Assembly (NCBI GenBank): GCA_946699065.1
Contig: CAMPDV010002392.1
Location: 1 to 64,000, forward strand
DNA length: 64,000 nucleotides
Reading direction: 5' to 3'
Origin: Loxodes magnus
Taxonomy: Eukaryota > Ciliophora > Karyorelictea > Loxodida > Loxodidae
The notes under the pieces are model-generated. The model was not told where the DNA came from. It saw only the letters and a list, made by a program, of their open reading frames with translations, and did not search any database. How positions within the stretch are numbered: the first letter of the stretch is position 1; every line of letters begins with the position of its first letter. The position numbers were made by a program, and so were the translations under genes. Positions 12,201 to 24,875 of the stretch are shown one piece after another.

Positions 12201-15200
12201 TAAAGAGAAGTTAGTTTTAAAAGTAAAGTGAAGAAGAAAAGTAAGAAAAAAGAAGCGATTTCAGTTTTTAGTGTTGAAGCTTTGATAAGATTAGAGTTAT
12301 AAAGAGAAGTTAGTTTTAAAAGTAAAGTGAAGAAGAAAAGTAAGAAAAGAGAAGCGATTTCAGTTTTTACTGTTGAAGCTTTGATAAGATTAGAGTTATA
12401 AAGAGAAGTTAGTTTTAAAAGTAAAGTGAAAGAGAAAAGTAAGAAAAGAAGAGTGATTTCAGATTTGAAGATTCGAAGCTTTGATAAAATTAGAGTTATA
12501 AAGAGAAGTTAGTTTTAAAAGTAAAGTGAAGAAGAAAAGTAAGAAAAGAAGAGTGATTTCAGTTTTTAGTGTTGAAGCTTTGATAAGATTAGAGTTATAA
12601 AGAGAAGTTAGTTTTAAAAGTAAAGTGAAGAAGAAAAGTAAGAAAAGAAGAGTGATTTCAGTTTTTTAGTTTTGAAGCTTTGATAAGATTAGAGTTATAA
12701 AGAGAAGTTAGTTTTAAAAGTAAAGTGAAGAAGAAAAGTAAGAAAAGAAGAGTGATTTCAGTTTTTAGTGTTGAAGCTTTGCTAAGATTAGAGTTATAAA
12801 GAGAAGTTAGTTTTAAAAGTAAAGTGAAGAAGAAAAGAAAGAAAAGAAGAGTGATTTCAGTTTTTAGTGTTGAAGCTTTGATAAGATTAGAGTTATAAAG
12901 AGAAGTTAGATTTAAAAGTAAAGTGAAAGAGAAAAGTAAGAAAAGAAGAGTGATTTCAGTTTTTAGTGTTGAAGCTTTGATAAGATTAGAGTTATAAAGA
13001 GAAGTTAGTTTTAAAAGTAAAGTGAAGAAGAAAAGTAAGAAAAGAAGAGTGATTTCATTTTTGAAGATTCGAAGCTTTGCTAAGATTAGAGTTATAAAGA
13101 GAAGTTAGTTTTAAAAGTAAAGTGAAGAAGAAAAGTAAGAAAAGAAGAGTGATTTCAGTTTTGAAGATTCGAAGCTTTGCTAAGATTAGAGTTATAAAGA
13201 GAAGTTAGTTTTAAAAGTAAAGTGAAAGAGAAAAGTAAGAAAAGAAGAGTGATTTCAGTTTTGAAGATTCGAAGCTTTGATAAGATTAGAGTTATAAAGA
13301 GAAGTTAGTTTTAAAAGTAAAGTGAAGAAGAAAAGTTAGAAAAGAAGAGTGATTTCATTTTTGAAGATTCGAAGCTTTGCTAAGATTAGAGTTATAAAGA
13401 GAAGTTAGTTTTAAAAGTAAAGTGAAAGAGAAAAGTAAGAAAAGAAGAGTGATTTCAGTTTTGAAGATTCGAAGCTTTGATAAGATTAGAGTTATAAAGA
13501 GAAGTTAGTTTTAAAAGTAAAGTGAAGAAAAAAAGTAAGAAAAGAAGAGTGATTTCAGTTTTTAGTGTTGAAGCTTTGATAAGATTAGAGTTATAAAGAG
13601 AAGTTAGTTTTAAAAGTAAAGTGAAGAAGAAAAGTAAGAAAAGAAGAGTGATTTCAATTTTTAGTGTTGAAGCTTTGATAAGATTAGAGTTATAAAGAGA
13701 AGTTAGTTTTAAAAGTAAAGTGAAGAAGAAAAGTAAGAAAAGAGAAGCGATTTAACATTTAAAGAGTTAAAGCTTTGATAAGATTAGAGTTATAAAGAGA
13801 AGTTAGTTTTAAAAGTAAAGTGAAGAAGAAAAGTAAGAAAAGAAGAGTGATTTCAGTTTTTAGTGTTGAAGCTTTGATAAGATTAGAGTTATAAAGAGAA
13901 GTTAGATTTAAAAGTAAAGTGAAAGAGAAAAGTAAGAAAAGAAGAGTGATTTCAGTTTTTAGTGTTGAAGCTTTGATAAGATTAGAGTTATAAAGAGAAG
14001 TTAGTTTTAAAAGTAAAGTGAAGAAGAAAAGTAAGAAAAGAAGAGTGATTTCATTTTTGAAGATTCGAAGCTTTGCTAAGATTAGAGTTATAAAGAGAAG
14101 TTAGTTTTAAAAGTAAAGTGAAAGAGAAAAGTAAGAAAAGAAGAGTGATTTCAGTTTTGAAGATTCGAAGCTTTGATAAGATTAGAGTTATAAAGAGAAG
14201 TTAGTTTTAAAAGTAAAGTGAAAGAGAAAAGTAAGAAAAGAAGAGTGATTTCAGTTTTTAGTGTTGAAGCTTTGATAAGATTAGAGTTATAAAGAGAAGT
14301 TAGTTTTAAAAGTAAAGTGAAGAAGAAAAGTTAGAAAAGAAGAGTGATTTCATTTTTGAAGATTCGAAGCTTTGCTAAGATTAGAGTTATAAAGAGAAGT
14401 TAGTTTTAAAAGTAAAGTGAAAGAGAAAAGTAAGAAAAGAAGAGTGATTTCAGTTTTGAAGATTCGAAGCTTTGATAAGATTAGAGTTATAAAGAGAAGT
14501 TAGTTTTAAAAGTAAAGTGAAGAAGAAAAGTTAGAAAAGAAGAGTGATTTCATTTTTGAAGATTCGAAGCTTTGCTAAGATTAGAGTTATAAAGAGAAGT
14601 TAGTTTTAAAAGTAAAGTGAAAGAGAAAAGTAAGAAAAGAAGAGTGATTTCAGTTTTGAAGATTCGAAGCTTTGATAAGATTAGAGTTATAAAGAGAAGT
14701 TAGTTTTAAAAGTAAAGTGAAAGAGAAAAGTAAGAAAAGAAGAGTGATTTCAGTTTTGAAGATTCGAAGCTTTGATAAGATTAGAGTTATAAAGAGAAGT
14801 TAGTTTTAAAAGTAAAGTGAAGAAGAAAAGTAAGAAAAAAGAAGCGATTTCAGTTTTTAGTGTTGAAGCTTTGATAAGATTAGAGTTATAAAGAGAAGTT
14901 AGTTTTAAAAGTAAAGTGAAGAAGAAAAGTTAGAAAAGAAGAGTGATTTCATTTTTGAAGATTCGAAGCTTTGCTAAGATTAGAGTTATAAAGAGAAGTT
15001 AGTTTTAAAAGTAAAGTGAAAGAGAAAAGTAAGAAAAGAAGAGTGATTTCAGTTTTGAAGATTCGAAGCTTTGATAAGATTAGAGTTATAAAGAGAAGTT
15101 AGTTTTAAAAGTAAAGTGAAGAAAAAAAGTAAGAAAAGAAGAGTGATTTCAGTTTTTAGTGTTGAAGCTTTGATAAGATTAGAGTTATAAAGAGAAGTTA

Positions 15201-18200
15201 GTTTTAAAAGTAAAGTGAAGAAGAAAAGTAAGAAAAGAAGAGTGATTTCAATTTTTAGTGTTGAAGCTTTGATAAGATTAGAGTTATAAAGAGAAGTTAG
15301 TTTTAAAAGTAAAGTGAAGAAGAAAAGTAAGAAAAGAGAAGCGATTTAACATTTAAAGAGTTAAAGCTTTGATAAGATTAGAGTTATAAAGAGAAGTTAG
15401 TTTTAAAAGTAAAGTGAAGAAGAAAAGTAAGAAAAGAAGAGTGATTTCAGTTTTTAGTGTTGAAGCTTTGATAAGATTAGAGTTATAAAGAGAAGTTAGA
15501 TTTAAAAGTAAAGTGAAAGAGAAAAGTAAGAAAAGAAGAGTGATTTCAGTTTTTAGTGTTGAAGCTTTGATAAGATTAGAGTTATAAAGAGAAGTTAGTT
15601 TTAAAAGTAAAGTGAAGAAGAAAAGTAAGAAAAGAAGAGTGATTTCATTTTTGAAGATTCGAAGCTTTGCTAAGATTAGAGTTATAAAGAGAAGTTAGTT
15701 TTAAAAGTAAAGTGAAAGAGAAAAGTAAGAAAAGAAGAGTGATTTCAGTTTTGAAGATTCGAAGCTTTGATAAGATTAGAGTTATAAAGAGAAGTTAGTT
15801 TTAAAAGTAAAGTGAAAGAGAAAAGTAAGAAAAGAAGAGTGATTTCAGTTTTTAGTGTTGAAGCTTTGATAAGATTAGAGTTATAAAGAGAAGTTAGTTT
15901 TAAAAGTAAAGTGAAGAAGAAAAGTTAGAAAAGAAGAGTGATTTCATTTTTGAAGATTCGAAGCTTTGCTAAGATTAGAGTTATAAAGAGAAGTTAGTTT
16001 TAAAAGTAAAGTGAAAGAGAAAAGTAAGAAAAGAAGAGTGATTTCAGTTTTGAAGATTCGAAGCTTTGATAAGATTAGAGTTATAAAGAGAAGTTAGTTT
16101 TAAAAGTAAAGTGAAGAAGAAAAGTTAGAAAAGAAGAGTGATTTCATTTTTGAAGATTCGAAGCTTTGCTAAGATTAGAGTTATAAAGAGAAGTTAGTTT
16201 TAAAAGTAAAGTGAAAGAGAAAAGTAAGAAAAGAAGAGTGATTTCAGTTTTGAAGATTCGAAGCTTTGATAAGATTAGAGTTATAAAGAGAAGTTAGTTT
16301 TAAAAGTAAAGTGAAAGAGAAAAGTAAGAAAAGAAGAGTGATTTCAGTTTTGAAGATTCGAAGCTTTGATAAGATTAGAGTTATAAAGAGAAGTTAGTTT
16401 TAAAAGTAAAGTGAAGAAGAAAAGTAAGAAAAAAGAAGCGATTTCAGTTTTTAGTGTTGAAGCTTTGATAAGATTAGAGTTATAAAGAGAAGTTAGTTTT
16501 AAAAGTAAAGTGAAGAAGAAAAGTAAGAAAAGAGAAGCGATTTAACATTTAAAGAGTTAAAGCTTTGATAAGATTAGAGTTATAAAGAGAAGTTAGTTTT
16601 AAAAGTAAAGTGAAGAAGAAAAGTAAGAAAAGAAGAGTGATTTCAGTTTTTAGTGTTGAAGCTTTGATAAGATTAGAGTTATAAAGAGAAGTTAGTTTTA
16701 AAAGTAAAGTGAAGAAGAAAAGTAAGAAAAGAAGAGTGATTTCAGTTTTTAGTGTTAAAGCTTTGATAAGATTAGAGTTATAAAGAGAAGTTAGTTTTAA
16801 AAGTAAAGTGAAGAAGAAAAGAAAGAAAAGAAGAGTGATTTCAGTTTTTAGTGTTGAAGCTTTGCTAAGATTAGAGTTATAAAGAGAAGTTAGTTTTAAA
16901 AGTAAAGTGAAGAAGAAAAGAAAGAAAAGAAGAGTGATTTCAGTTTTGAAGATTCGAAGCTTTGCTAAGATTAGAGTTATAAAGAGAAGTTAGTTTTAAA
17001 AGTAAAGTGAAAGAGAAAAGTAAGAAAAGAAGAGTGATTTCAGTTTTTAGTGTTGAAGCTTTGATAAGATTAGAGTTATAAAGAGAAGTTAGTTTTAAAA
17101 GTAAAGTGAAGAAAAAAAGTAAGAAAAGAAGAGTGATTTCAGTTTTTAGTGTTGAAGCTTTGATAAGATTAGAGTTATAAAGAGAAGTTAGTTTTAAAAG
17201 TAAAGTGAAGAAGAAAAGAAAGAAAAGAAGAGTGATTTCAGTTTTTAGTGTTGAAGCTTTGATAAGATTAGAGTTATAAAGAGAAGTTAGTTTTAAAAGT
17301 AAAGTGAAGAAGAAAAGTAAGAAAAGAAGAGTGATTTCAGTTTTTAGTGTTGAAGCTTTGATAAGATTAGAGTTATAAAGAGAAGTTAGTTTTAAAAGTA
17401 AAGTGAAAGAGAAAAGTAAGAAAAGAGAAGCGATTTAACATTTAAAGAGTTAAAGCTTTGATAAGATTAGAGTTATAAAGAGAAGTTAGTTTTAAAAGTA
17501 AAGTGAAGAAGAAAAGTAAGAAAAGAAGAGTGATTTCAGTTTTGAAGATTCGAAGCTTTGATAAGATTAGAGTTATAAAGAGAAGTTAGTTTTAAAAGTA
17601 AAGTGAAGAAGAAAAGTTAGAAAAGAAGAGTGATTTCATTTTTGAAGATTCGAAGCTTTGCTAAGATTAGAGTTATAAAGAGAAGTTAGTTTTAAAAGTA
17701 AAGTGAAAGAGAAAAGTAAGAAAAGAAGAGTGATTTCAGTTTTGAAGATTCGAAGCTTTGATAAGATTAGAGTTATAAAGAGAAGTTAGTTTTAAAAGTA
17801 AAGTGAAGAAGAAAAGTTAGAAAAGAAGAGTGATTTCATTTTTGAAGATTCGAAGCTTTGCTAAGATTAGAGTTATAAAGAGAAGTTAGTTTTAAAAGTA
17901 AAGTGAAAGAGAAAAGTAAGAAAAGAAGAGTGATTTCAGTTTTGAAGATTCGAAGCTTTGATAAGATTAGAGTTATAAAGAGAAGTTAGCTTTAAAAGTA
18001 AAGTGAAGAAGAAAAGAAAGAAAAGAAGAGTGATTTCAGTTTTTAGTGTTGAAGCTTTGAAAGATTAGAGTTATAAAGAGAAGTTAGTTTTAAAAGTAAA
18101 GTGAAGAAGAAAAGAAAGAAAAGAAGAGTGATTTCAGTTTTTAGTGTTGAAGCTTTGATAAGATTAGAGTTATAAAGAGAAGTTAGTTTTAAAAGTAAAG

Positions 18201-21200
18201 TGAAGAAGAAAAGTAAGAAAAGAAGAGTGATTTCAGTTTTTAGTGTTGAAGCTTTGATAAGATTAGAGTTATAAAGAGAAGTTAGTTTTAAAAGTAAAGT
18301 GAAAGAGAAAAGTAAGAAAAGAAGAGTGATTTCAGTTTTTAGTGTTGAAGCTTTGATAAGATTAGAGTTATAAAGAGAAGTTAGTTTTAAAAGTAAAGTG
18401 AAGAAGAAAAGTAAGAAAAAAGAAGCGATTTCAGTTTTTAGTGTTGAAGCTTTGATAAGATTAGAGTTATAAAGAGAAGTTAGTTTTAAAAGTAAAGTGA
18501 AGAAGAAAAGTAAGAAAAGAAGAGTGATTTCAGTTTTTACTGTTCAAGCTTTGATAAGATTAGAGTTATAAAGAGAAGTTAGTTTTAAAAGTAAAGTGAA
18601 AGAGAAAAGTAAGAAAAGAAGAGTGATTTCAGATTTGAAGATTCGAAGCTTTGATAAAATTAGAGTTATAAAGAGAAGTTAGTTTTAAAAGTAAAGTGAA
18701 GAAGAAAAGTAAGAAAAGAAGAGTGATTTCAGTTTTTAGTGTTGAAGCTTTGATAAGATTAGAGTTATAAAGAGAAGTTAGTTTTAAAAGTAAAGTGAAG
18801 AAGAAAAGTAAGAAAAGAAGAGTGATTTCAGTTTTTAAGTTTTGAAGCTTTGATAAGATTAGAGTTATAAAGAGAAGTTAGTTTTAAAAGTAAAGTGAAG
18901 AAGAAAAGTAAGAAAAGAAGAGTGATTTCAGTTTTTAGTGTTGAAGCTTTGCTAAGATTAGAGTTATAAAGAGAAGTTAGTTTTAAAAGTAAAGTGAAGA
19001 AGAAAAGTAAGAAAAGAAGAGTGATTTCAGTTTTTAGTGTTGAAGCTTTGCTAAGATTAGAGTTATAAAGAGAAGTTAGTTTTAAAAGTAAAGTGAAGAA
19101 GAAAAGAAAGAAAAGAAGAGTGATTTCAGTTTTTAGTGTTGAAGCTTTGATAAGATTAGAGTTATAAAGAGAAGTTAGTTTTAAAAGTAAAGTGAAGAAG
19201 AAAAGTAAGAAAAGAAGAGTGATTTCATTTTTGAAGATTCGAAGCTTTGCTAAGATTAGAGTTATAAAGAGAAGTTAGTTTTAAAAGTAAAGTGAAAGAG
19301 AAAAGTAAGAAAAGAAGAGTGATTTCAGTTTTGAAGATTCGAAGCTTTGATAAGATTAGAGTTATAAAGAGAAGTTAGTTTTAAAAGTAAAGTGAAAGAG
19401 AAAAGTAAGAAAAGAAGAGTGATTTCAGTTTTTAGTGTTGAAGCTTTGATAAGATTAGAGTTATAAAGAGAAGTTAGTTTTAAAAGTAAAGTGAAGAAGA
19501 AAAGTTAGAAAAGAAGAGTGATTTCATTTTTGAAGATTCGAAGCTTTGCTAAGATTAGAGTTATAAAGAGAAGTTAGTTTTAAAAGTAAAGTGAAAGAGA
19601 AAAGTAAGAAAAGAAGAGTGATTTCAGTTTTGAAGATTCGAAGCTTTGATAAGATTAGAGTTATAAAGAGAAGTTAGTTTTAAAAGTAAAGTGAAGAAGA
19701 AAAGTTAGAAAAGAAGAGTGATTTCATTTTTGAAGATTCGAAGCTTTGCTAAGATTAGAGTTATAAAGAGAAGTTAGTTTTAAAAGTAAAGTGAAAGAGA
19801 AAAGTAAGAAAAGAAGAGTGATTTCAGTTTTGAAGATTCGAAGCTTTGATAAGATTAGAGTTATAAAGAGAAGTTAGTTTTAAAAGTAAAGTGAAGAAAA
19901 AAAGTAAGAAAAGAAGAGTGATTTCAGTTTTGAAGATTCGAAGCTTTGATAAGATTAGAGTTATAAAGAGAAGTTAGTTTTAAAAGTAAAGTGAAGAAGA
20001 AAAGTAAGAAAAAAGAAGCGATTTCAGTTTTTAGTGTTGAAGCTTTGATAAGATTAGAGTTATAAAGAGAAGTTAGTTTTAAAAGTAAAGTGAAGAAGAA
20101 AAGTAAGAAAAGAAGAGTGATTTCAGTTTTTAGTGTTGAAGCTTTGATAAAATTAGAGTTATAAAGAGAAGTTAGTTTTAAAAGTAAAGTGAAGAAGAAA
20201 AGAAAGAAAAGAAGAGTGATTTCAGTTTTTAGTGTTGAAGCTTTGATAAGATTAGAGTTATAAAGAGAAGTTAGTTTTAAAAGTAAAGTGAAGAAGAAAA
20301 GAAAGAAAAGAAGAGTGATTTCAGTTTTTAGTGTTGAAGCTTTGATAAGATTAGAGTTATAAAGAGAAGTTAGTTTTAAAAGTAAAGTGAAGAAGAAAAG
20401 TAAGAAAAGAAGAGTGATTTCAGTTTTTAGTGTTGAAGCTTTGATAAAATTAGAGTTATAAAGAGAAGTTAGTTTTAAAAGTAAAGTGAAGAAGAAAAGT
20501 AAGAAAAGAAGAGTGATTTCAGTTTTTAGTGTTGAAGCTTTGATAAGATTAGAGTTATAAAGAGAAGTTAGTTTTAAAAGTAAAGTGAAGAAAAAAAGTA
20601 AGAAAAGAAGAGTGATTTCAGTTTTTAGTGTTGAAGCTTTGATAAGATTAGAGTTATAAAGAGAAGTTAGTTTTAAAAGTAAAGTGAAGAAGAAAAGAAA
20701 GAAAAGAAGAGTGATTTCAGTTTTTAGTGTTGAAGCTTTGATAAGATTAGAGTTATAAAGAGAAGTTAGTTTTAAAAGTAAAGTGAAGAAGAAAAGTAAG
20801 AAAAGAAGAGTGATTTCAGTTTTTAGTGTTGAAGCTTTGATAAGATTAGAGTTATAAAGAGAAGTTAGTTTTAAAAGTAAAGTGAAAGAGAAAAGTAAGA
20901 AAAGAAGAGTGATTTCATTTTTGAAGATTCGAAGCTTTGATAAGATTAGAGTTATAAAGAGAAGTTAGTTTTAAAAGTAAAGTGAAGAAGAAAAGTTAGA
21001 AAAGAAGAGTGATTTCATTTTTGAAGATTCGAAGCTTTGCTAAGATTAGAGTTATAAAGAGAAGTTAGTTTTAAAAGTAAAGTGAAAGAGAAAAGTAAGA
21101 AAAGAAGAGTGATTTCAGTTTTGAAGATTCGAAGCTTTGATAAGATTAGAGTTATAAAGAGAAGTTAGTTTTAAAAGTAAAGTGAAGAAGAAAAGTTAGA

Positions 21201-22051
21201 AAAGAAGAGTGATTTCATTTTTGAAGATTCGAAGCTTTGCTAAGATTAGAGTTATAAAGAGAAGTTAGTTTTAAAAGTAAAGTGAAAGAGAAAAGTAAGA
21301 AAAGAAGAGTGATTTCAGTTTTTAGTGTTGAAGCTTTGATAAGATTAGAGTTATAAAGAGAAGTTAGTTTTAAAAGTAAAGTGAAGAAGAAAAGAAAGAA
21401 AAGAAGAGTGATTTCAGTTTTTAGTGTTGAAGCTTTGATAAGATTAGAGTTATAAAGAGAAGTTAGTTTTAAAAGTAAAGTGAAAGAGAAAAGTAAGAAA
21501 AGAAGAGTGATTTCAGTTTTTAGTGTTGAAGCTTTGATAAGATTAGAGTTATAAAGAGAAGTTAGTTTTAAAAGTAAAGTGAAAGAGAAAAGTAAGAAAA
21601 GAAGAGTGATTTCAGTTTTGAAGATTCGAAGCTTTGATAAGATTAGAGTTATAAAGAGAAGTTAGTTTTAAAAGTAAAGTGATGAAGAAAAGTAAGAAAA
21701 AAGAAGCGATTTCAGTTTTTAGTGTTGAAGCTTTGATAAGATTAGAGTTATAAAGAGAAGTTAGTTTTAAAAGTAAAGTGAAGAAGAAAAGTAAGAAAAG
21801 AAGAGTGATTTCAGTTTTTAGTGTTGAAGCTTTGATAAAATTAGAGTTATAAAGAGAAGTTAGTTTTAAAAGTAAAGTGAAGAAGAAAAGTAAGAAAAGA
21901 AGAGTGATTTCAGTTTTTACTGTTAAAGCTTTGATAAGATTAGAGTTATAAAGAGAAGTTAGTTTTAAAAGTAAAGTGAAAGAGAAAAGTAAGAAAAGAA
22001 GAGTGATTTCAGTTTTGAAGATTCGAAGCTTTGATAAGATTAGAGTTATAA
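6230..22051 (+). repeat. Distant block duplication, 15311-bp offset
   Basis: Two rare private variants pair up across the array. GTGATGAAGAAAAG occurs only at 6368 and 21679. The box ending GTTAAAGC after TTTTTATT or TTTTTACT occurs at 6601 and 21912. Both pairs are 15311 bp apart, so a block of about 0.5 kb (6.23-6.74 and 21.54-22.05 kb) is a diverged duplicate. Confidence 0.75.
13280..16467 (+). repeat. Tandem higher-order repeat, two copies of 1594 bp
   Basis: A block of 16 units (mixed 99 and 100 bp) at about 13280-14873 is repeated directly at about 14874-16467. Matching landmarks are GTTAG (13335/14929), the rare TTTCAATTTTTAGTG (about 13651/15245), the C-type box (13751/15345) and GTAAGAAAAAAG (14830/16424). 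All four give an offset of 1594. The near identity suggests a recent tandem duplication. Confidence 0.9.
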
Positions 22052-23193
22052 AGAGAAGTTAGTTTTAAAAGTAAAGTGAAAGAGAAAAGTAAGAAAAGAA
22101 GAGTGATTTCAGTTTTGAAGATTCGAAGCTTTGATAAGATTAGAGTTATAAAGAGAAGTTAGCTTTAAAAGTAAAGTGAAGAAGAAAAGAAAGAAAAGAA
22201 GAGTGATTTCAGTTTTTAGTGTTGAAGCTTTGAAAGATTAGAGTTATAAAGAGAAGTTAGTTTTAAAAGTAAAGTGAAGAAGAAAAGAAAGAAAAGAAGA
22301 GTGATTTCAGTTTTTAGTGTTGAAGCTTTGATAAGATTAGAGTTATAAAGAGAAGTTAGTTTTAAAAGTAAAGTGAAGAAGAAAAGTAAGAAAAGAAGAG
22401 TGATTTCAGTTTTTAGTGTTGAAGCTTTGATAAGATTAGAGTTATAAAGAGAAGTTAGTTTTAAAAGTAAAGTGAAAGAGAAAAGTAAGAAAAGAAGAGT
22501 GATTTCAGTTTTTAGTGTTGAAGCTTTGATAAGATTAGAGTTATAAAGAGAAGTTAGTTTTAAAAGTAAAGTGAAGAAGAAAAGTAAGAAAAAAGAAGCG
22601 ATTTCAGTTTTTAGTGTTGAAGCTTTGATAAGATTAGAGTTATAAAGAGAAGTTAGTTTTAAAAGTAAAGTGAAGAAGAAAAGTAAGAAAAGAAGAGTGA
22701 TTTCAGTTTTTACTGTTGAAGCTTTGATAAGATTAGAGTTATAAAGAGAAGTTAGTTTTAAAAGTAAAGTGAAAGAGAAAAGTAAGAAAAGAAGAGTGAT
22801 TTCAGATTTGAAGATTCGAAGCTTTGATAAAATTAGAGTTATAAAGAGAAGTTAGTTTTAAAAGTAAAGTGAAGAAGAAAAGTAAGAAAAGAAGAGTGAT
22901 TTCAGTTTTTAGTGTTGAAGCTTTGATAAGATTAGAGTTATAAAGAGAAGTTAGTTTTAAAAGTAAAGTGAAGAAGAAAAGTAAGAAAAGAAGAGTGATT
23001 TCAGTTTTTAAGTTTTGAAGCTTTGATAAGATTAGAGTTATAAAGAGAAGTTAGTTTTAAAAGTAAAGTGAAGAAGAAAAGTAAGAAAAGAAGAGTGATT
23101 TCAGTTTTTAGTGTTGAAGCTTTGCTAAGATTAGAGTTATAAAGAGAAGTTAGTTTTAAAAGTAAAGTGAAGAAGAAAAGAAAGAAAAGAAGA
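17950..23193 (+). repeat. Block duplication, 4173-bp offset
   Basis: A block of about 1.07 kb at 17950-19020 recurs at 22123-23193. It carries the private markers GTTAGCTTTAAAAG (17985/22158), a 2-bp deletion giving GAAGCTTTGAAAGATT (18051/22224), a TTTTTACTGTT box (18531/22704) and a TTTTTAAGTTTTGAAGC box. All give an offset of 4173 bp. Confidence 0.85.
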
Positions 23194-24614
23194 GTGATTT
23201 CAGTTTTTAGTGTTGAAGCTTTGATAAGATTAGAGTTATAAAGAGAAGTTAGATTTAAAAGTAAAGTGAAAGAGAAAAGTAAGAAAAGAAGAGTGATTTC
23301 AGTTTTTAGTGTTGAAGCTTTGATAAGATTAGAGTTATAAAGAGAAGTTAGTTTTAAAAGTAAAGTGAAGAAGAAAAGTAAGAAAAGAAGAGTGATTTCA
23401 GTTTTGAAGATTCGAAGCTTTGATAAAATTAGAGTTATAAAGAGAAGTTAGTTTTAAAAGTAAAGTGAAGAAGAAAAGTAAGAAAAGAAGAGTGATTTCA
23501 GTTTTGAAGATTCGAAGCTTTGATAAGATTAGAGTTATAAAGAGAAGTTAGTTTTAAAAGTAAAGTGAAAGAGAAAAGTAAGAAAAGAAGAGTGATTTCA
23601 GTTTTGAAGATTCGAAGCTTTGATAAGATTAGAGTTATAAAGAGAAGTTAGTTTTAAAAGTAAAGTGAAGAAGAAAAGTAAGAAAAGAAGAGTGATTTCA
23701 GTTTTTAGTGTTGAAGCTTTGATAAAATTAGAGTTATAAAGAGAAGTTAGTTTTAAAAGTAAAGTGAAGAAGAAAAGTAAGAAAAGAAGAGTGATTTCAG
23801 TTTTTAGTGTTGAAGCTTTGATAAGATTAGAGTTATAAAGAGAAGTTAGTTTTAAAAGTAAAGTGAAGAAAAAAAGTAAGAAAAGAAGAGTGATTTCAGT
23901 TTTTAGTGTTGAAGCTTTGATAAGATTAGAGTTATAAAGAGAAGTTAGTTTTAAAAGTAAAGTGAAGAAGAAAAGAAAGAAAAGAAGAGTGATTTCAGTT
24001 TTTAGTGTTGAAGCTTTGATAAGATTAGAGTTATAAAGAGAAGTTAGTTTTAAAAGTAAAGTGAAGAAGAAAAGTAAGAAAAGAAGAGTGATTTCAGTTT
24101 TTAGTGTTGAAGCTTTGATAAGATTAGAGTTATAAAGAGAAGTTAGTTTTAAAAGTAAAGTGAAAGAGAAAAGTAAGAAAAGAAGAGTGATTTCATTTTT
24201 GAAGATTCGAAGCTTTGATAAGATTAGAGTTATAAAGAGAAGTTAGTTTTAAAAGTAAAGTGAAGAAGAAAAGTTAGAAAAGAAGAGTGATTTCAGTTTT
24301 TAAGTGTTGAAGCTTTGATAAGATTAGAGTTATAAAGAGAAGTTAGTTTTAAAAGTAAAGTGAAGAAGAAAAGTAAGAAAAGAAGAGTGATTTCAGTTTT
24401 TAGTGTTGAAGCTTTGATAAGATTAGAGTTATAAAGAGAAGTTAGTTTTAAAAGTAAAGTGAAGAAGAAAAGAAAGAAAAGAAGAGTGATTTCAGTTTTT
24501 AGTGTTGAAGCTTTGATAAGATTAGAGTTATAAAGAGAAGTTAGATTTAAAAGTAAAGTGAAAGAGAAAAGTAAGAAAAGAAGAGTGATTTCAGTTTTTA
24601 GTGTTGAAGCTTTG

Positions 24615-24875
24615 ATAAAAAGTTATAAAGAGAAATAAAAGTAAAGTGAAGAAGAAAAGTAAGAAAAAAAGTGATTTCAGAGATTCGAAGCTTTAGTAAG
24701 AAAAGAAGAGTGATTTAGTTTTGAAGATTCGAAGCTTTGATAAGATTAGAGTTAGTTAGTTTTAAAAGTAAAGTGAAAGAGAAAAGTAAGAAAAGAAGAG
24801 ATTTCAGTTTTTAGTGTTGAAGCTTTGATAAGATTAGAGTTATAAAGAGTAAAGTTAGATTTCATTTTTAAAAGT
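24615..24875 (+). repeat. Disordered satellite island
   Basis: Regular 99/100-bp periodicity breaks down for about 260 bp. Fragments of the unit are truncated and joined out of order, for example AAGCTTTAGTAAGAAAAG and a TTTCATTTTT fragment inside the AAGTTAG portion. Normal units resume on both sides. Several indels or a repair scar would explain it. A local assembly fault is the alternative. Confidence 0.75.
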
